Shown: positions 1 through 7,916 of the stretch, one piece after another | Position numbering within the stretch: position 1 is the stretch's first letter | Layout: every line of letters begins with the position of its first letter | Source of the DNA: Treponema sp. | Lineage (GTDB): Bacteria > Spirochaetota > Spirochaetia > Treponematales > Treponemataceae | DNA length: 64,000 nucleotides | NCBI GenBank assembly: GCA_017464425.1 | Contig: JAFUDX010000011.1 | Span: forward strand, 19,662 to 83,661 | Direction: 5' to 3' | The notes under the pieces: model-generated | Seen by the model: only the letters and a program-made list of their open reading frames with translations | Database searches by the model: none | Told to the model about the DNA's origin: nothing | Position numbers and translations under genes: made by a program

Positions 1-123
1 ATGGATTTCGCCTTCAAAAAAGGCAAGCTCTTTCATTTCCGCTGAATCGCGGTTCATTTTGAGCCAGTTCCATGTAAGCGCGGGAATTTTATTTATAGAA
101 GTAAATTTTAAATTTTCAGTCAT
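1..123 (-). CDS. sufD: SufD-like Fe-S assembly protein, N-terminal part only
   Basis: Only the first 41 codons are inside the window; the gene continues past the left edge. The translation contains INKIPALTWNWLKMN, which resembles the start of SufD/SufBD proteins (a short leader, then a 'LP..TWN.L..N' stretch). SufD is the non-catalytic partner of SufB in the SufBCD scaffold that builds Fe-S clusters. An in-frame ATG at 132 lies one base from AAAGGA, so the ATG at 123, about ten bases from it, is preferred. sufB is on the same strand at 5430-6836, so five kilobases of other genes now separate two genes that are normally adjacent. Identity rests on a short stretch and on the nearby sufB. Confidence 0.55.
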   Translation of the reverse strand, partial: MTENLKFTSINKIPALTWNWLKMNRDSAEMKELAFFEGEIH

Positions 124-179
124 GTCTTGCATATCCTTTTGCGTTAGCGCACACTTCTTCTTTTCTCTTTTCTCTTTTT

Positions 180-208
180 TTGATATTATCTTAGTTTCAC
201 TATAAAAT
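180..208 (+). promoter_or_regulatory. Predicted sigma-70 promoter of the glycosyltransferase gene
   Basis: A TTGATA -35 box (180-185) is followed after 17 bases by a TAAAAT -10 box (203-208), upstream of the ATG at 232. A GAGGA ribosome binding site lies between them. Confidence 0.45.
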
Positions 209-231
209 CAATCAACTTAGAGGAACACATA

Positions 232-1410
232 ATGACAGTCGTTTTGGTTATTGACTCTTTTGACGATTTGAACAACGGAACCACGGCTTCGGCTCGGCGT
301 TTTGTCGAAAATCTGCGAAAATTGGGACATACGGTGCGCGTGCTTGCGGCGGGAGAGACAGGGAAGGATAAATTCGTGCTTGAAAAATGGCATGTGCCTG
401 TCGTGTCGTATTTTGCCGACAAGCAAAAAATCACCTTTGCGCGGCCTGACGAGCGTGTGATTCGAGAGGCGTTTACGGGCGCGGACATCGTTCACTTTTA
501 TTTCCCGTTTCCTATGGCGCGTGTTGCAGAAAAAATCGCGCGTGAAATGCACATTCCCTGCCTTGCGGCGTTCCACATTCAGGCGGAAAACATCACTTAC
601 AACATCGGGCTTGGTCGTTTTAACGCGGCGGCTCGTTTTTTCTACAAATTTTTGTTCAAATATTTTTACAATCGCTTTGCCGACATTCACTGCCCCACGA
701 ATTTCATTGCGGGCGAGCTCAAAAAGAACGGCTATCCCGCTGATTTGCATGTGATTTCAAACGGCGTTGATGAAATGTTCGTGCCGCAGACTCCGATTCC
801 GCACGAAAAATTCAATATTCTTATGATTGGGCGGCTTGTTCCCGAAAAACGGCAGGATTTGATTATCAAGGCGGCAAAACTTTCTAAATATGCCGACAAA
901 ATCCAACTTCATTTCGCGGGATTGGGTCCGAGCGAAAAAAAATATCGCAAAATGGCGGCAACTCTCCCGAACGAAGCAACTTTTGGCTTTTATTCGAGCA
1001 ACGAGCTTTTAAAACTTATCGCGCAGACTGATTTGTATGTGCATGCTTCTGATGTTGAAATCGAGGCGATTGCGTGCATGGAAGCGTTCAGTTGCGGGCT
1101 TGTTCCCGTGATTGCAAATGCGAAGAAGAGCGCGACCGTTCAGTTTGCTTTAGACGAAAATTCGCTGTTTGAGGAAGGAAATCCAAAAAGTCTTGCTGAA
1201 AAAATCGACTACTGGATTGAGCACCCGCAGGAAAAAGCGGAACTTTCAAAGAAATATATAGAACAAGGCGAACAATATCGCGTTATCGCTTCCTGCAAAA
1301 AAATGGAAAAAGTGTACAAGTCGATTATCGAAAAACAGAAGCCACACCATTCTGAAATACAGCAGCACGATGATTTTGATTCTTCACTTCATTCTGTGCG
1401 CGTTTCGTAA
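232..1410 (+). CDS. GT4-family glycosyltransferase
   Basis: A 392-residue GT-B fold glycosyltransferase. The N-terminal half (about 1-185) carries the acceptor-binding Rossmann-like domain. The C-terminal half starts at 'FNILMIGRLVPEKRQD' and contains the donor-site motif EAIACMEAFSCGLVPV, which fits the E-x7-E nucleotide-sugar binding signature of GT4. There is no signal peptide, so it probably acts at the inner face of the membrane on a lipid or envelope glycan. The overall layout resembles diacylglycerol glucosyltransferases, but the acceptor cannot be read from sequence. The start is supported by GAGGA upstream. The 3' end lies 14 bases before the next gene, so the two probably form an operon. 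Confidence 0.8.
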   Translation: MTVVLVIDSFDDLNNGTTASARRFVENLRKLGHTVRVLAAGETGKDKFVLEKWHVPVVSYFADKQKITFARPDERVIREAFTGADIVHFYFPFPMARVAEKIAREMHIPCLAAFHIQAENITYNIGLGRFNAAARFFYKFLFKYFYNRFADIHCPTNFIAGELKKNGYPADLHVISNGVDEMFVPQTPIPHEKFNILMIGRLVPEKRQDLIIKAAKLSKYADKIQLHFAGLGPSEKKYRKMAATLPNEATFGFYSSNELLKLIAQTDLYVHASDVEIEAIACMEAFSCGLVPVIANAKKSATVQFALDENSLFEEGNPKSLAEKIDYWIEHPQEKAELSKKYIEQGEQYRVIASCKKMEKVYKSIIEKQKPHHSEIQQHDDFDSSLHSVRVS

Positions 1411-1423
1411 AAAAGGAGAAAAA

Positions 1424-2548
1424 ATGGGCATCAACAAAAAGATTTCGCTTGCGGTCAGTATTTTTGCACTTTTCTTTGGATTTCAGGCGTTCGGGCAGTC
1501 GATACAATATGTTTCGATGACAAATCAGATTTCGGAAGCAAAGATTGATGAAAAAAATCATACGATTTTTGTGGAATTTCCGTATTTCAAGAAAGATGTT
1601 TCGCGCGAGCTGTCAGATATTTCTAAAATTTCAGAAGAAAGCGTTTTTGACCTTTCAGATGCCACACTTTCTGCGATTCTTTTTGACTTGGATTGTTCGG
1701 CGGCGTTGCCAGAATCATTCGACATGGTACACGGTACGAGCCTCACCGTAAAAACTCCGAATGGCGATGAAGAATGGAAAATCTACGGCGGCTATCAACT
1801 CCCCGAAAGCGATTTTTCTGCATGGCACACGGAACGCTTGCCCGGATTTCTCACTTTTGGCTCAAAAGAATGCAGCGAAATGCCAGGCACTTCCCCACTC
1901 TGCTGGGATAACGGAAACCCCGCATTTTCCGCCTCTGGGAGCACAAAATGGCCGACTGCACAAGTGATGCTCAATGACGGCACAACGGCGGCAAAACTCG
2001 TCACGCGAAAAGTCATCGGCGTTATTGCGAGCGGAAATTTGTTTACAGGAAGAATCGTGCGCACGATGGGCTTAAAACAACTTTTGGGCTTTACGAGCAA
2101 GGACGGAAAACAACTCATCGAATGGGGCATTCCGTTTGAAGCACGCCCCAAAGGATTCCGCGTTAAATTTTCGTATGAAGGGCTTGGCGACGAATGTTCG
2201 CTGTACGCAACGCTTGAAAATCACACGACCGACAAAAACGGCAAAACACAGCGAAATTATGTGGCGACGGCGGCATACACGGGCATTATCGATTTTGAAA
2301 ACAAAACCACCTGCACCACGCGCGTTTCTGACAAAGACTCAAACGGGCTTCGCACGCTTGAAGTCGATTTTCTGTACGGCGCATATCCCGAAAACGCAAG
2401 CCCAATGCCTGAAGGAGTGGCGCAAGTTGGCGCAGACGAAAAAATCACACATGTGAATGTGGTTTTCGCTTCAAGCGCGCATGGCGACTATTTTAAGGGC
2501 GTAAAAAATGCCACGCTCATTGTAAAAGATTTTGAGTTCGTGTATTAA
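1424..2548 (+). CDS. Secreted protein with a PCMD-like (putative carbohydrate metabolism) domain
   Basis: A 374-residue protein. The ATG at 1424 has AAAGGAG just upstream and begins a clear signal peptide (MGINKKISLAVSIFALFF, then GFQAFGQ), so longer upstream starts are unlikely. After about residue 110 the sequence resembles the PCMD family: 'LPGFLTFGS', 'GNPAFS', 'WPTAQV', a long beta-rich core, and the ending 'ITHVNVVFASSAHGDYFKG' to 'LIVKDFEFVY'. PCMD domains are mostly known from surface and secreted proteins of gut Bacteroidota and are thought to bind or process carbohydrate; no reaction is established. It follows the glycosyltransferase directly. Exported; final location (periplasm or surface) unknown. 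Confidence 0.6.
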   Translation: MGINKKISLAVSIFALFFGFQAFGQSIQYVSMTNQISEAKIDEKNHTIFVEFPYFKKDVSRELSDISKISEESVFDLSDATLSAILFDLDCSAALPESFDMVHGTSLTVKTPNGDEEWKIYGGYQLPESDFSAWHTERLPGFLTFGSKECSEMPGTSPLCWDNGNPAFSASGSTKWPTAQVMLNDGTTAAKLVTRKVIGVIASGNLFTGRIVRTMGLKQLLGFTSKDGKQLIEWGIPFEARPKGFRVKFSYEGLGDECSLYATLENHTTDKNGKTQRNYVATAAYTGIIDFENKTTCTTRVSDKDSNGLRTLEVDFLYGAYPENASPMPEGVAQVGADEKITHVNVVFASSAHGDYFKGVKNATLIVKDFEFVY

Positions 2549-2624
2549 ATAACCATCTCGTGCGTTTTGCCTTTGTCTGCGGGCGATATTTGTGATATAC
2601 TGATTATAAACTGAGGGAAAACGC

Positions 2625-4199
2625 ATGGGAATCTATCTTAATCCGAACAACGAAAATTTTGCTCGAACGCTCAAACGACCGATTTATGTCGATAAAACGC
2701 AGATGATTGCAGTCATAAATGAGTTTATAGAAACCGACAACACCTATCTCTGCATCTCCCGGCCGCGCCGCTTCGGAAAGACGATTGCGGGCAACATGCT
2801 TTCTGCGTATTTTTCAAAGGGCACTGATTCACGCACGCTTTTTGCGCCGTACAAAATCGCCAGTGACCCGAGTTTTGAGAGCAACCTGAACAAGCTGAAT
2901 GTGATTCAGATTGACATGAACAGCGAGTATCGGAACGAGAAAAACACGGACGAGTTGCTGAACCACCTGACGGATTTTGTCCTCAAAGAGATGCGGGAAA
3001 CTTTCCCCGATGTGGAAATCACGGATTCCATGTCAATTGCACAGGCAATTCTCCAACTGTATGCGAAAAAGGGCGAACGGTTTGTCATCATCCTTGACGA
3101 ATACGATGTGCTTGTGCGCGAGAATGTGAGTCAAAAGTTGTTCACGCAGTATCTTGATTTTCTGAACGGGCTTTTTAAAAGCGACACACTCCGCCCCGCA
3201 ATTGCGCTCGCCTATTTAACAGGAATTCTGCCTGTGGTGCGAGAAAAAAGTCAGTCAGGTCTAAATAATTTTTGGGAATATACGATATTTGATGGTCGAA
3301 AGCTTGCTGAATACTTTGGTTTTACATCATCAGAAGTAAAATCTTTATGCGAGAAATACGGATGCGATTTTGAGGCTTGCCATCGTTTGTGTGGCGGATA
3401 CAAACAAAAAGATGTTGAGATGTACAATCCTGAATCTGTCGTAAACTTTGTAATGAAGAAAGGCAGTCTGGATAATCTGAGCAAAACCTCGACTTACGCC
3501 GTCATTGCCGACCGAATCCAGCAGAATTTTGACGGCACGAAAGAAGATGTCATAAAAATGCTCGGTGGCGAAAATATCGATGTAAATGTCACGCGCTACA
3601 TGAACACCATGACGGATTTTTCAAGCCGAAACGATGCCTTCACTTATCTGATTCACTTGGGCTACCTCGCCTACAACCGCGAGGACAAAACCTGCCGCAT
3701 ACCGAACAAGGAAGTCCAGCAGGAATGGTTCAACGCAATCGAGGCAAACGCCGACTACGCCGTCACGAACAAAATAATTCAAGGCTCAAAGGAACTGCTC
3801 GCCGAAACTCTGCGCTGTAACGAAGAAGCCATAGCCGCCGCCCTCGACATGAGCCACATCCATGTCACGAGCAACCGAAGCTACAACAACGAAGACGCGT
3901 TGCAGAGTGCGGTTTACCTCTCGTACATCTACGCGCTCAACAAATACACGATTGTAAAGGAAATGACGACGGGTAAGGGCTTTGCCGATGTGGTGTTCAT
4001 TCCGTTTGTGCCGAATATTCCCGCCATGATAATCGAACTGAAGCGCAACGGCACGACCGAAAGCGCGCTCGCCCAAATCAAGGAGAAAAAATATTTCGCC
4101 TCGCTCGAAAACTATACGGGCGAAATTCTCCTCATCGGCGTGAACTACGACGAGAACGCCAAAACGCACGAGTGCAAGATTGAGAAGTGGGAGAAGTGA
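2625..4199 (+). CDS. AAA-ATPase-like and PD-(D/E)XK nuclease-like protein
   Basis: A 524-residue cytoplasmic protein of the family that joins an 'AAA-ATPase-like' N-terminal domain to a DUF1703-type nuclease domain. It begins with MGIYLNPNNENFARTLKRP and 'YVDKT'. A Walker A-like SRPRRFGKTIAGNML is near residue 46 and a Walker B FVIILDEYD near 150. The C-terminal part shows a PD-(D/E)XK core, 'GFADVVFIP' then 'AMIIELKRN' (D...ExK) near residues 447-470. Such genes are often multicopy in gut anaerobes and spirochaetes. They are usually described as mobile or defence-associated, but no function is proven. The start has GAGGG upstream. Neighbouring genes give no functional link. Confidence 0.85.
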   Translation: MGIYLNPNNENFARTLKRPIYVDKTQMIAVINEFIETDNTYLCISRPRRFGKTIAGNMLSAYFSKGTDSRTLFAPYKIASDPSFESNLNKLNVIQIDMNSEYRNEKNTDELLNHLTDFVLKEMRETFPDVEITDSMSIAQAILQLYAKKGERFVIILDEYDVLVRENVSQKLFTQYLDFLNGLFKSDTLRPAIALAYLTGILPVVREKSQSGLNNFWEYTIFDGRKLAEYFGFTSSEVKSLCEKYGCDFEACHRLCGGYKQKDVEMYNPESVVNFVMKKGSLDNLSKTSTYAVIADRIQQNFDGTKEDVIKMLGGENIDVNVTRYMNTMTDFSSRNDAFTYLIHLGYLAYNREDKTCRIPNKEVQQEWFNAIEANADYAVTNKIIQGSKELLAETLRCNEEAIAAALDMSHIHVTSNRSYNNEDALQSAVYLSYIYALNKYTIVKEMTTGKGFADVVFIPFVPNIPAMIIELKRNGTTESALAQIKEKKYFASLENYTGEILLIGVNYDENAKTHECKIEKWEK

Positions 4200-4220
4200 G
4201 CGGGCAGTGTTTTCATTTTA

Positions 4221-5216
4221 TCAACCACACACAATCGCCCAATTTCTGAAAAACAGTTTGTATCCTCCAGCGTTCCATAGCGATATGAAATCTTCATAAG
4301 AATAATATCGATTGCCCTCAGTACATCTTTCATCAACAATAGTTTTTCTTGGACTTTCAGGAGATTTTTCTTGCATGGAATCGTAAAGCATAAAACCTTT
4401 TTCATCATAACCGAGAATTGTGACATAATGAAGGACATGATGCACTTTTATCAGCACAATTATCGGCTTTTCTTCCGAAACGGTCTGCTTTATCCACCGA
4501 ACTTTGTCGCGGTCAGATTTTGATTTCAAAACGACTTCTTTTGTTTTTATGCCGTTATCACGAAGAAGATTTACAACGCCCTGCGGAAAAGTCAAATTTT
4601 TGTACATTCGCCAGCCCATTTTTTCAGAAAGCAGTTCGGGGTCTCTTTCTTCCGTATGCAGAATGTTGATGACCGCCATAACAGAATATGGTCCGCAGTT
4701 GTTCACAGTCTGACGGTAAAAAAGATTTTTGTTCATTTGAAGAGCGAAAGTTTCATTCAAATCCGCATCGCTGAGTTTCACACATGAAGGAATCGCCCTA
4801 CCGAACCAAAGCAAGAATGCGATGATGAACAGAAAAACAATCGCTAGTGACAGAATGAGTTTTTTCATTTTTCGCCCGTGTTTATTTCTATTTGAAGGGG
4901 CTTCTGGCAAAACAGCAGAGTCGGCAATTTTTGATACTTTTTTTGAAATCAAATGAGAAAAAATCTGAAAAAGTGTCAATTCAGCACAAAAAATGATAAT
5001 AGCACAAATAATCGCATACTTTTTATTAGGAAGCAGTTTATTATAGACAAAACCAGGAAGAAAAAAGGGGATATAAACATATATGAGCAAGAGCAAAAGT
5101 GACGAAAATTTTGAGAATAAGCTTTGATTTAATAGGAATTCTAAAAAGGAAACAAAATTCTTTTTCTTTTCTTCGTCTTGCTTTTTTTTGCTTAATTCTG
5201 TTTCATTTCTTTTCAT
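4221..5216 (-). CDS. Membrane-anchored C39-like cysteine peptidase family protein
   Basis: A 331-residue protein. A lysine/glutamate-rich N-terminus precedes hydrophobic segments at about 38-60, 68-90 and 118-140, followed by a soluble C-terminal domain. That domain has the C39-like pattern QTVNNCGPYSVMAV (Gln and Cys near residues 169 and 174), then HYVTILGYDEKGFMLYDS, which supplies the His and Asp of a papain-like triad. Family members cleave double-glycine leader peptides or act as uncharacterised peptidases. No ABC transporter or small leader-peptide gene is next to it, so the substrate is unknown. An internal MKKLIL start (about residue 117) could give a shorter signal-anchored form. 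It is convergent with the upstream AAA gene. Confidence 0.6.
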   Translation of the reverse strand: MKRNETELSKKKQDEEKKKNFVSFLEFLLNQSLFSKFSSLLLLLIYVYIPFFLPGFVYNKLLPNKKYAIICAIIIFCAELTLFQIFSHLISKKVSKIADSAVLPEAPSNRNKHGRKMKKLILSLAIVFLFIIAFLLWFGRAIPSCVKLSDADLNETFALQMNKNLFYRQTVNNCGPYSVMAVINILHTEERDPELLSEKMGWRMYKNLTFPQGVVNLLRDNGIKTKEVVLKSKSDRDKVRWIKQTVSEEKPIIVLIKVHHVLHYVTILGYDEKGFMLYDSMQEKSPESPRKTIVDERCTEGNRYYSYEDFISLWNAGGYKLFFRNWAIVCG

Positions 5217-5229
5217 CTTTTCTTTCCGA

Positions 5230-5428
5230 TGCGTTAGCGCTGGTAGCCCCGAAGTACCGAAGCGTAGCGTAGGTATGAGCGCAAGCGAAGGGCGAACATA
5301 GCGACCCTAGCGAGCGGCGGCTTGCCGCAAAAACTCACGAGGTGAGTTTTTAGCGAGTCTCGGGTAACGCCCATCGTTGTCGGCGTTATTTGAACGTCCA
5401 TTTTCAATTTTCCGTTTTCACCTTTCCG
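5230..5428. repeat. Intergenic multi-hairpin repeat between the C39-like gene and sufB
   Basis: This stretch is unlike coding sequence and is packed with inverted repeats. AAAAACTCAC/GTGAGTTTTT (5329-5351) is a perfect 10-bp stem with a 3-base loop, GCGGC-tt-GCCGC lies at 5317-5328, and AACGCC/GGCGTT at 5366-5387. It starts with GCGTTAGCGC, which also occurs at 143-152 beside sufD. It ends in a 'ccattttcaattttccgttttc' type stretch related to the one inside gltB near 24115-24144. It may be a composite of several dispersed repeats. Confidence 0.6.
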
Positions 5429-5429
5429 T

Positions 5430-6836
5430 TTACAAGCTTCCCTTCATCTCCAGCCGTATCAAATTGTTCATCTCGACGGCGTATTCGAGCGGGAGTTCCT
5501 TGCTCACGGGGTTGGCGAAGCCTGAGACTATCATCGTGCGGGCTTCTTCCTCGCTGATTCCACGGCTCATCAGGTAAAACACCGCGTCGTTTGAGATTCT
5601 GCCGATTTTCGCTTCGTGGCCGACATCGCAGTCATCGGTGTGGATGTCCATGGCGGGAACGGTGTCGCTTCGGGAGATGTTGTCGAGCATGAGGCTTTCG
5701 CAACTGACGCTTGCCTTGCTCCCCGCCGCTTCCTTTCCGATGTAGATTGCGCTTCGGTAGGTGGAGATGCCGCCCGACTTTGAGAGCGACTTCGTGGTAA
5801 TGACGCTCGTGGTGGCAGGGGCGATGTGCACCATTTTCGCGCCCGTGTCGAGGTTCTGCCCCTCGCCCGCGAAGGTGACTCCCGTAAATTCAGCCCGCGC
5901 ACCGCGACCAATCAAGTCGCTCTGTGGATAGAGATAGGAAATGTGGCTTCCGAACGAGCCTGAGACCCATTCGATTGAGCCGCCCTCTTCCACTCTAGCT
6001 CTCTTGGTGTTGAGGTTGTACATATTTTTTGACCAGTTTTCCACGGTGGAATAGCGAAGGTGCGCCCCTTTTTTGACATACAGCTCAACGCAGCCCGCGT
6101 GAAGGTTGGCGACATTGTATTTTGGAGCGGAACAGCCCTCGATGAAGTGCAAGTCCGCGCCCTCGTCCACGATGATGAGCGTGTGCTCGAACTGCCCCGC
6201 GCCCTTCGCATTCAGTCGGAAGTAGGACTGCAGGGGAATCTCGACCTTGACATTTTTCGGCACATAGACGAACGACCCGCCCGACCAAACCGCCCCGTGC
6301 AGAGCGGCGAATTTGTGGTCGTTCGGCTTTACGAGCTGCATGAAATGCTCACGAACCATGTCCGCATACTCGCCCCGAAGCGAGCTTTCAAAATCCGTGT
6401 AGATGACACCCTGCTTCGCAACCTCGTCCTGCAAATTGTGATAGACAAGCTCGCTGTCGTACTGCGCACCGACCCCCGCAAGGCTCGTGCGCTCCGCCTC
6501 TGGGATTCCGAGTTTTTCAAAGGTGTCCTTGATGTCCTCAGGGACATCCTCCCACTTGCCCTGCATCTTCGTGTTCGGACGCACATAAGTCGCGATTTCA
6601 TCGATGTTCAAGCCAGAAATGTCAGGTCCCCAGTCAGGAACACGAAGCTCGTTGTAGATTTTGAGCGCGTTCTGTCGGAATTCGCGCATCCAGTCGGGGT
6701 CGTTCTTGTCGTCGGAAAGTTTCGCGACGATTTCGGGAGTAAGCCCCTGCTTGTTTCGGTAAAAGCCCTTCTCCTCGTAGCGGAAATCGTAGGGAGAGTC
6801 AGCCATGCTTTTTATGTTGAATTTTTCGTGTTCCAT
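5430..6836 (-). CDS. sufB: Fe-S cluster assembly scaffold protein SufB
   Basis: A 468-residue SufB, about the usual length. SufB forms the SufBC2D complex and holds the nascent Fe-S cluster. Typical stretches are present: 'SPYDFRYEEKGFYRNK' near the start, 'GVGAQYDSELVYHN', 'FAALHGAVWSGGSFVYVPK', 'EGCSAP', 'NLHAGCVELYVKKGAH', 'STVENWSKNMYNLNTKR', 'IGRGARAEFTGVTFAGEGQ', and a C-terminal 'SEEEARTMIVSGF'. The start at 6836 has AAGGA upstream. A second copy of the first coding residues lies at 7684-7749, upstream of an inserted gene, so this start is probably secondary. SufC is 41 kb away and sufD is at the left edge. Confidence 0.93.
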   Translation of the reverse strand: MEHEKFNIKSMADSPYDFRYEEKGFYRNKQGLTPEIVAKLSDDKNDPDWMREFRQNALKIYNELRVPDWGPDISGLNIDEIATYVRPNTKMQGKWEDVPEDIKDTFEKLGIPEAERTSLAGVGAQYDSELVYHNLQDEVAKQGVIYTDFESSLRGEYADMVREHFMQLVKPNDHKFAALHGAVWSGGSFVYVPKNVKVEIPLQSYFRLNAKGAGQFEHTLIIVDEGADLHFIEGCSAPKYNVANLHAGCVELYVKKGAHLRYSTVENWSKNMYNLNTKRARVEEGGSIEWVSGSFGSHISYLYPQSDLIGRGARAEFTGVTFAGEGQNLDTGAKMVHIAPATTSVITTKSLSKSGGISTYRSAIYIGKEAAGSKASVSCESLMLDNISRSDTVPAMDIHTDDCDVGHEAKIGRISNDAVFYLMSRGISEEEARTMIVSGFANPVSKELPLEYAVEMNNLIRLEMKGSL

Positions 6837-6862
6837 ATGTTATTCCTTATAAGCAGTTTTCG

Positions 6863-7673
6863 TTATTTTATATTTTCCGTCATCTGCCCCGTTTCTTTCA
6901 GCAAGAATTCTTCCAGCGTCTTTGTGTCGGGGAGTGTGAGCATGTAGGTAGAAACAAACAGTTTGTTGTCCATGCCAGCGAGCGCATATTCTACCATCTT
7001 TTTGCCTTTTTTGGTACAAAGCAAGATTCCCACATAGCTTCTGCGGATTCTTGCTGATTCCCGAACGAAAAAACAAATTCGTCGCAATTTGCCGTCTGAG
7101 TTCCTGCACGCTCCAGCAACATTTAATGCACTCGGTTTCGTAAAAGAATCGGGCTAGTTTGTCATCCACGGTCATTATTTCTCGAATGTGAGAAAAAGAC
7201 AATTTTGAAATAAGTTGCTCCGCGTCTGTCTCAAATTTGAACGCATCAGCTATCGTTGCGCTTACCAACTCTGAAAAGTCCGATGCCATCGGACTTTTTT
7301 CGCTCAAAAGGTGCGATGCTGTCGCACTTTTTGAGAACAGATACCGTTGAATCTGCGGGTAGTTCAAATAAAAAGCCCTTGATGTTTTAAGCAGTGTTTC
7401 GTTCAAGCCCCTGCGGTTGATTTTTTCAGCAAGCCGTTTGATAAGCCTGTCGCCGTACTTGGCGCGGTCGCTTCCGTGTTGCTCATATTCCACGATGTAG
7501 AAGCCGATGAGATAGTTTCGCACGGTGGCAAATCGGTTTATGGCTTTGATAGCAGAAATTTGTGCAGAAGAATGCAGTTCCACAATCGCATCTGAAAGCT
7601 GGTCAAAAGAGAGGTTCGCCGCATCATTCAAGTTTTCGGGAAGATTATATGTTACCGAGATTTCGTTACTCAT
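6863..7673 (-). pseudogene. Decayed DUF1016 (YhcG-type) PD-(D/E)XK nuclease gene with internal deletion and frameshift
   Basis: The first part (7673 to about 7050) encodes a DUF1016 N-terminal domain, including the family-typical ECIKCCWSVQELRRQI. The family C-terminal tail, 'GILLCTKKGKKMVEYALAGM' onward, follows in a different frame (about 7040-6863). The middle, which normally holds the D...ExK catalytic core, is missing (roughly 80-100 residues). The long open frame continues out of frame to a stop at 6840, four bases before the sufB ATG. Family members are linked to restriction-modification and defence loci; this copy should be inactive. Its ATG (7673) overlaps the stop of the sufB remnant, so it appears to have captured sufB's translation signals. 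Confidence 0.75.
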
Positions 7674-7749
7674 TGCACCCCATGCCTTTCTCCTCGTAGC
7701 GGAAATCGTAGGGAGAAGCATCTATATCAGTGATTTTTGAATCAGTCAT
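7666..7749 (-). pseudogene. 27-codon remnant of the original sufB 5' end
   Basis: The reading frame MTDSKITDIDASPYDFRYEE continues as KGMGCNE and stops. SPYDFRYEEKG matches the start of SufB at 5430-6836, and the DNA match covers about 27 bases. A GGAG ribosome binding site and a TAGAAT box (7774-7779) lie upstream, so this is probably the ancestral sufB start. The stop overlaps the DUF1016 ATG (ATGAGTAA). Confidence 0.7.
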
Positions 7750-7916
7750 TATAATCTCCAAGAAAAGTAGGTAATTCTAGCAAAAAACGAGAATTTATGC
7801 CACAAAGCAAAGCTGCACGCGTTTCGGCAGTTTTCGGCTATTATTGTAGGAATCTGTTTTTCATGCTATCATCGGGAATACGGAAATCGTTGGCTTTTTC
7901 CGTTTCTCGCATACAT

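Noticed and set aside
6840..7721. Treating the whole 293-codon frame as an intact protein.
   Set aside because: The last part is out of frame with the recognisable family C-terminus, and the upstream start extends into the sufB remnant; a pseudogene explains the data better.
7797..7916. Earlier start of the TPR protein at 7797.
   Set aside because: The added 40 residues contain no signal peptide, while MKNRILILTFFFTSS at 7917 begins one.
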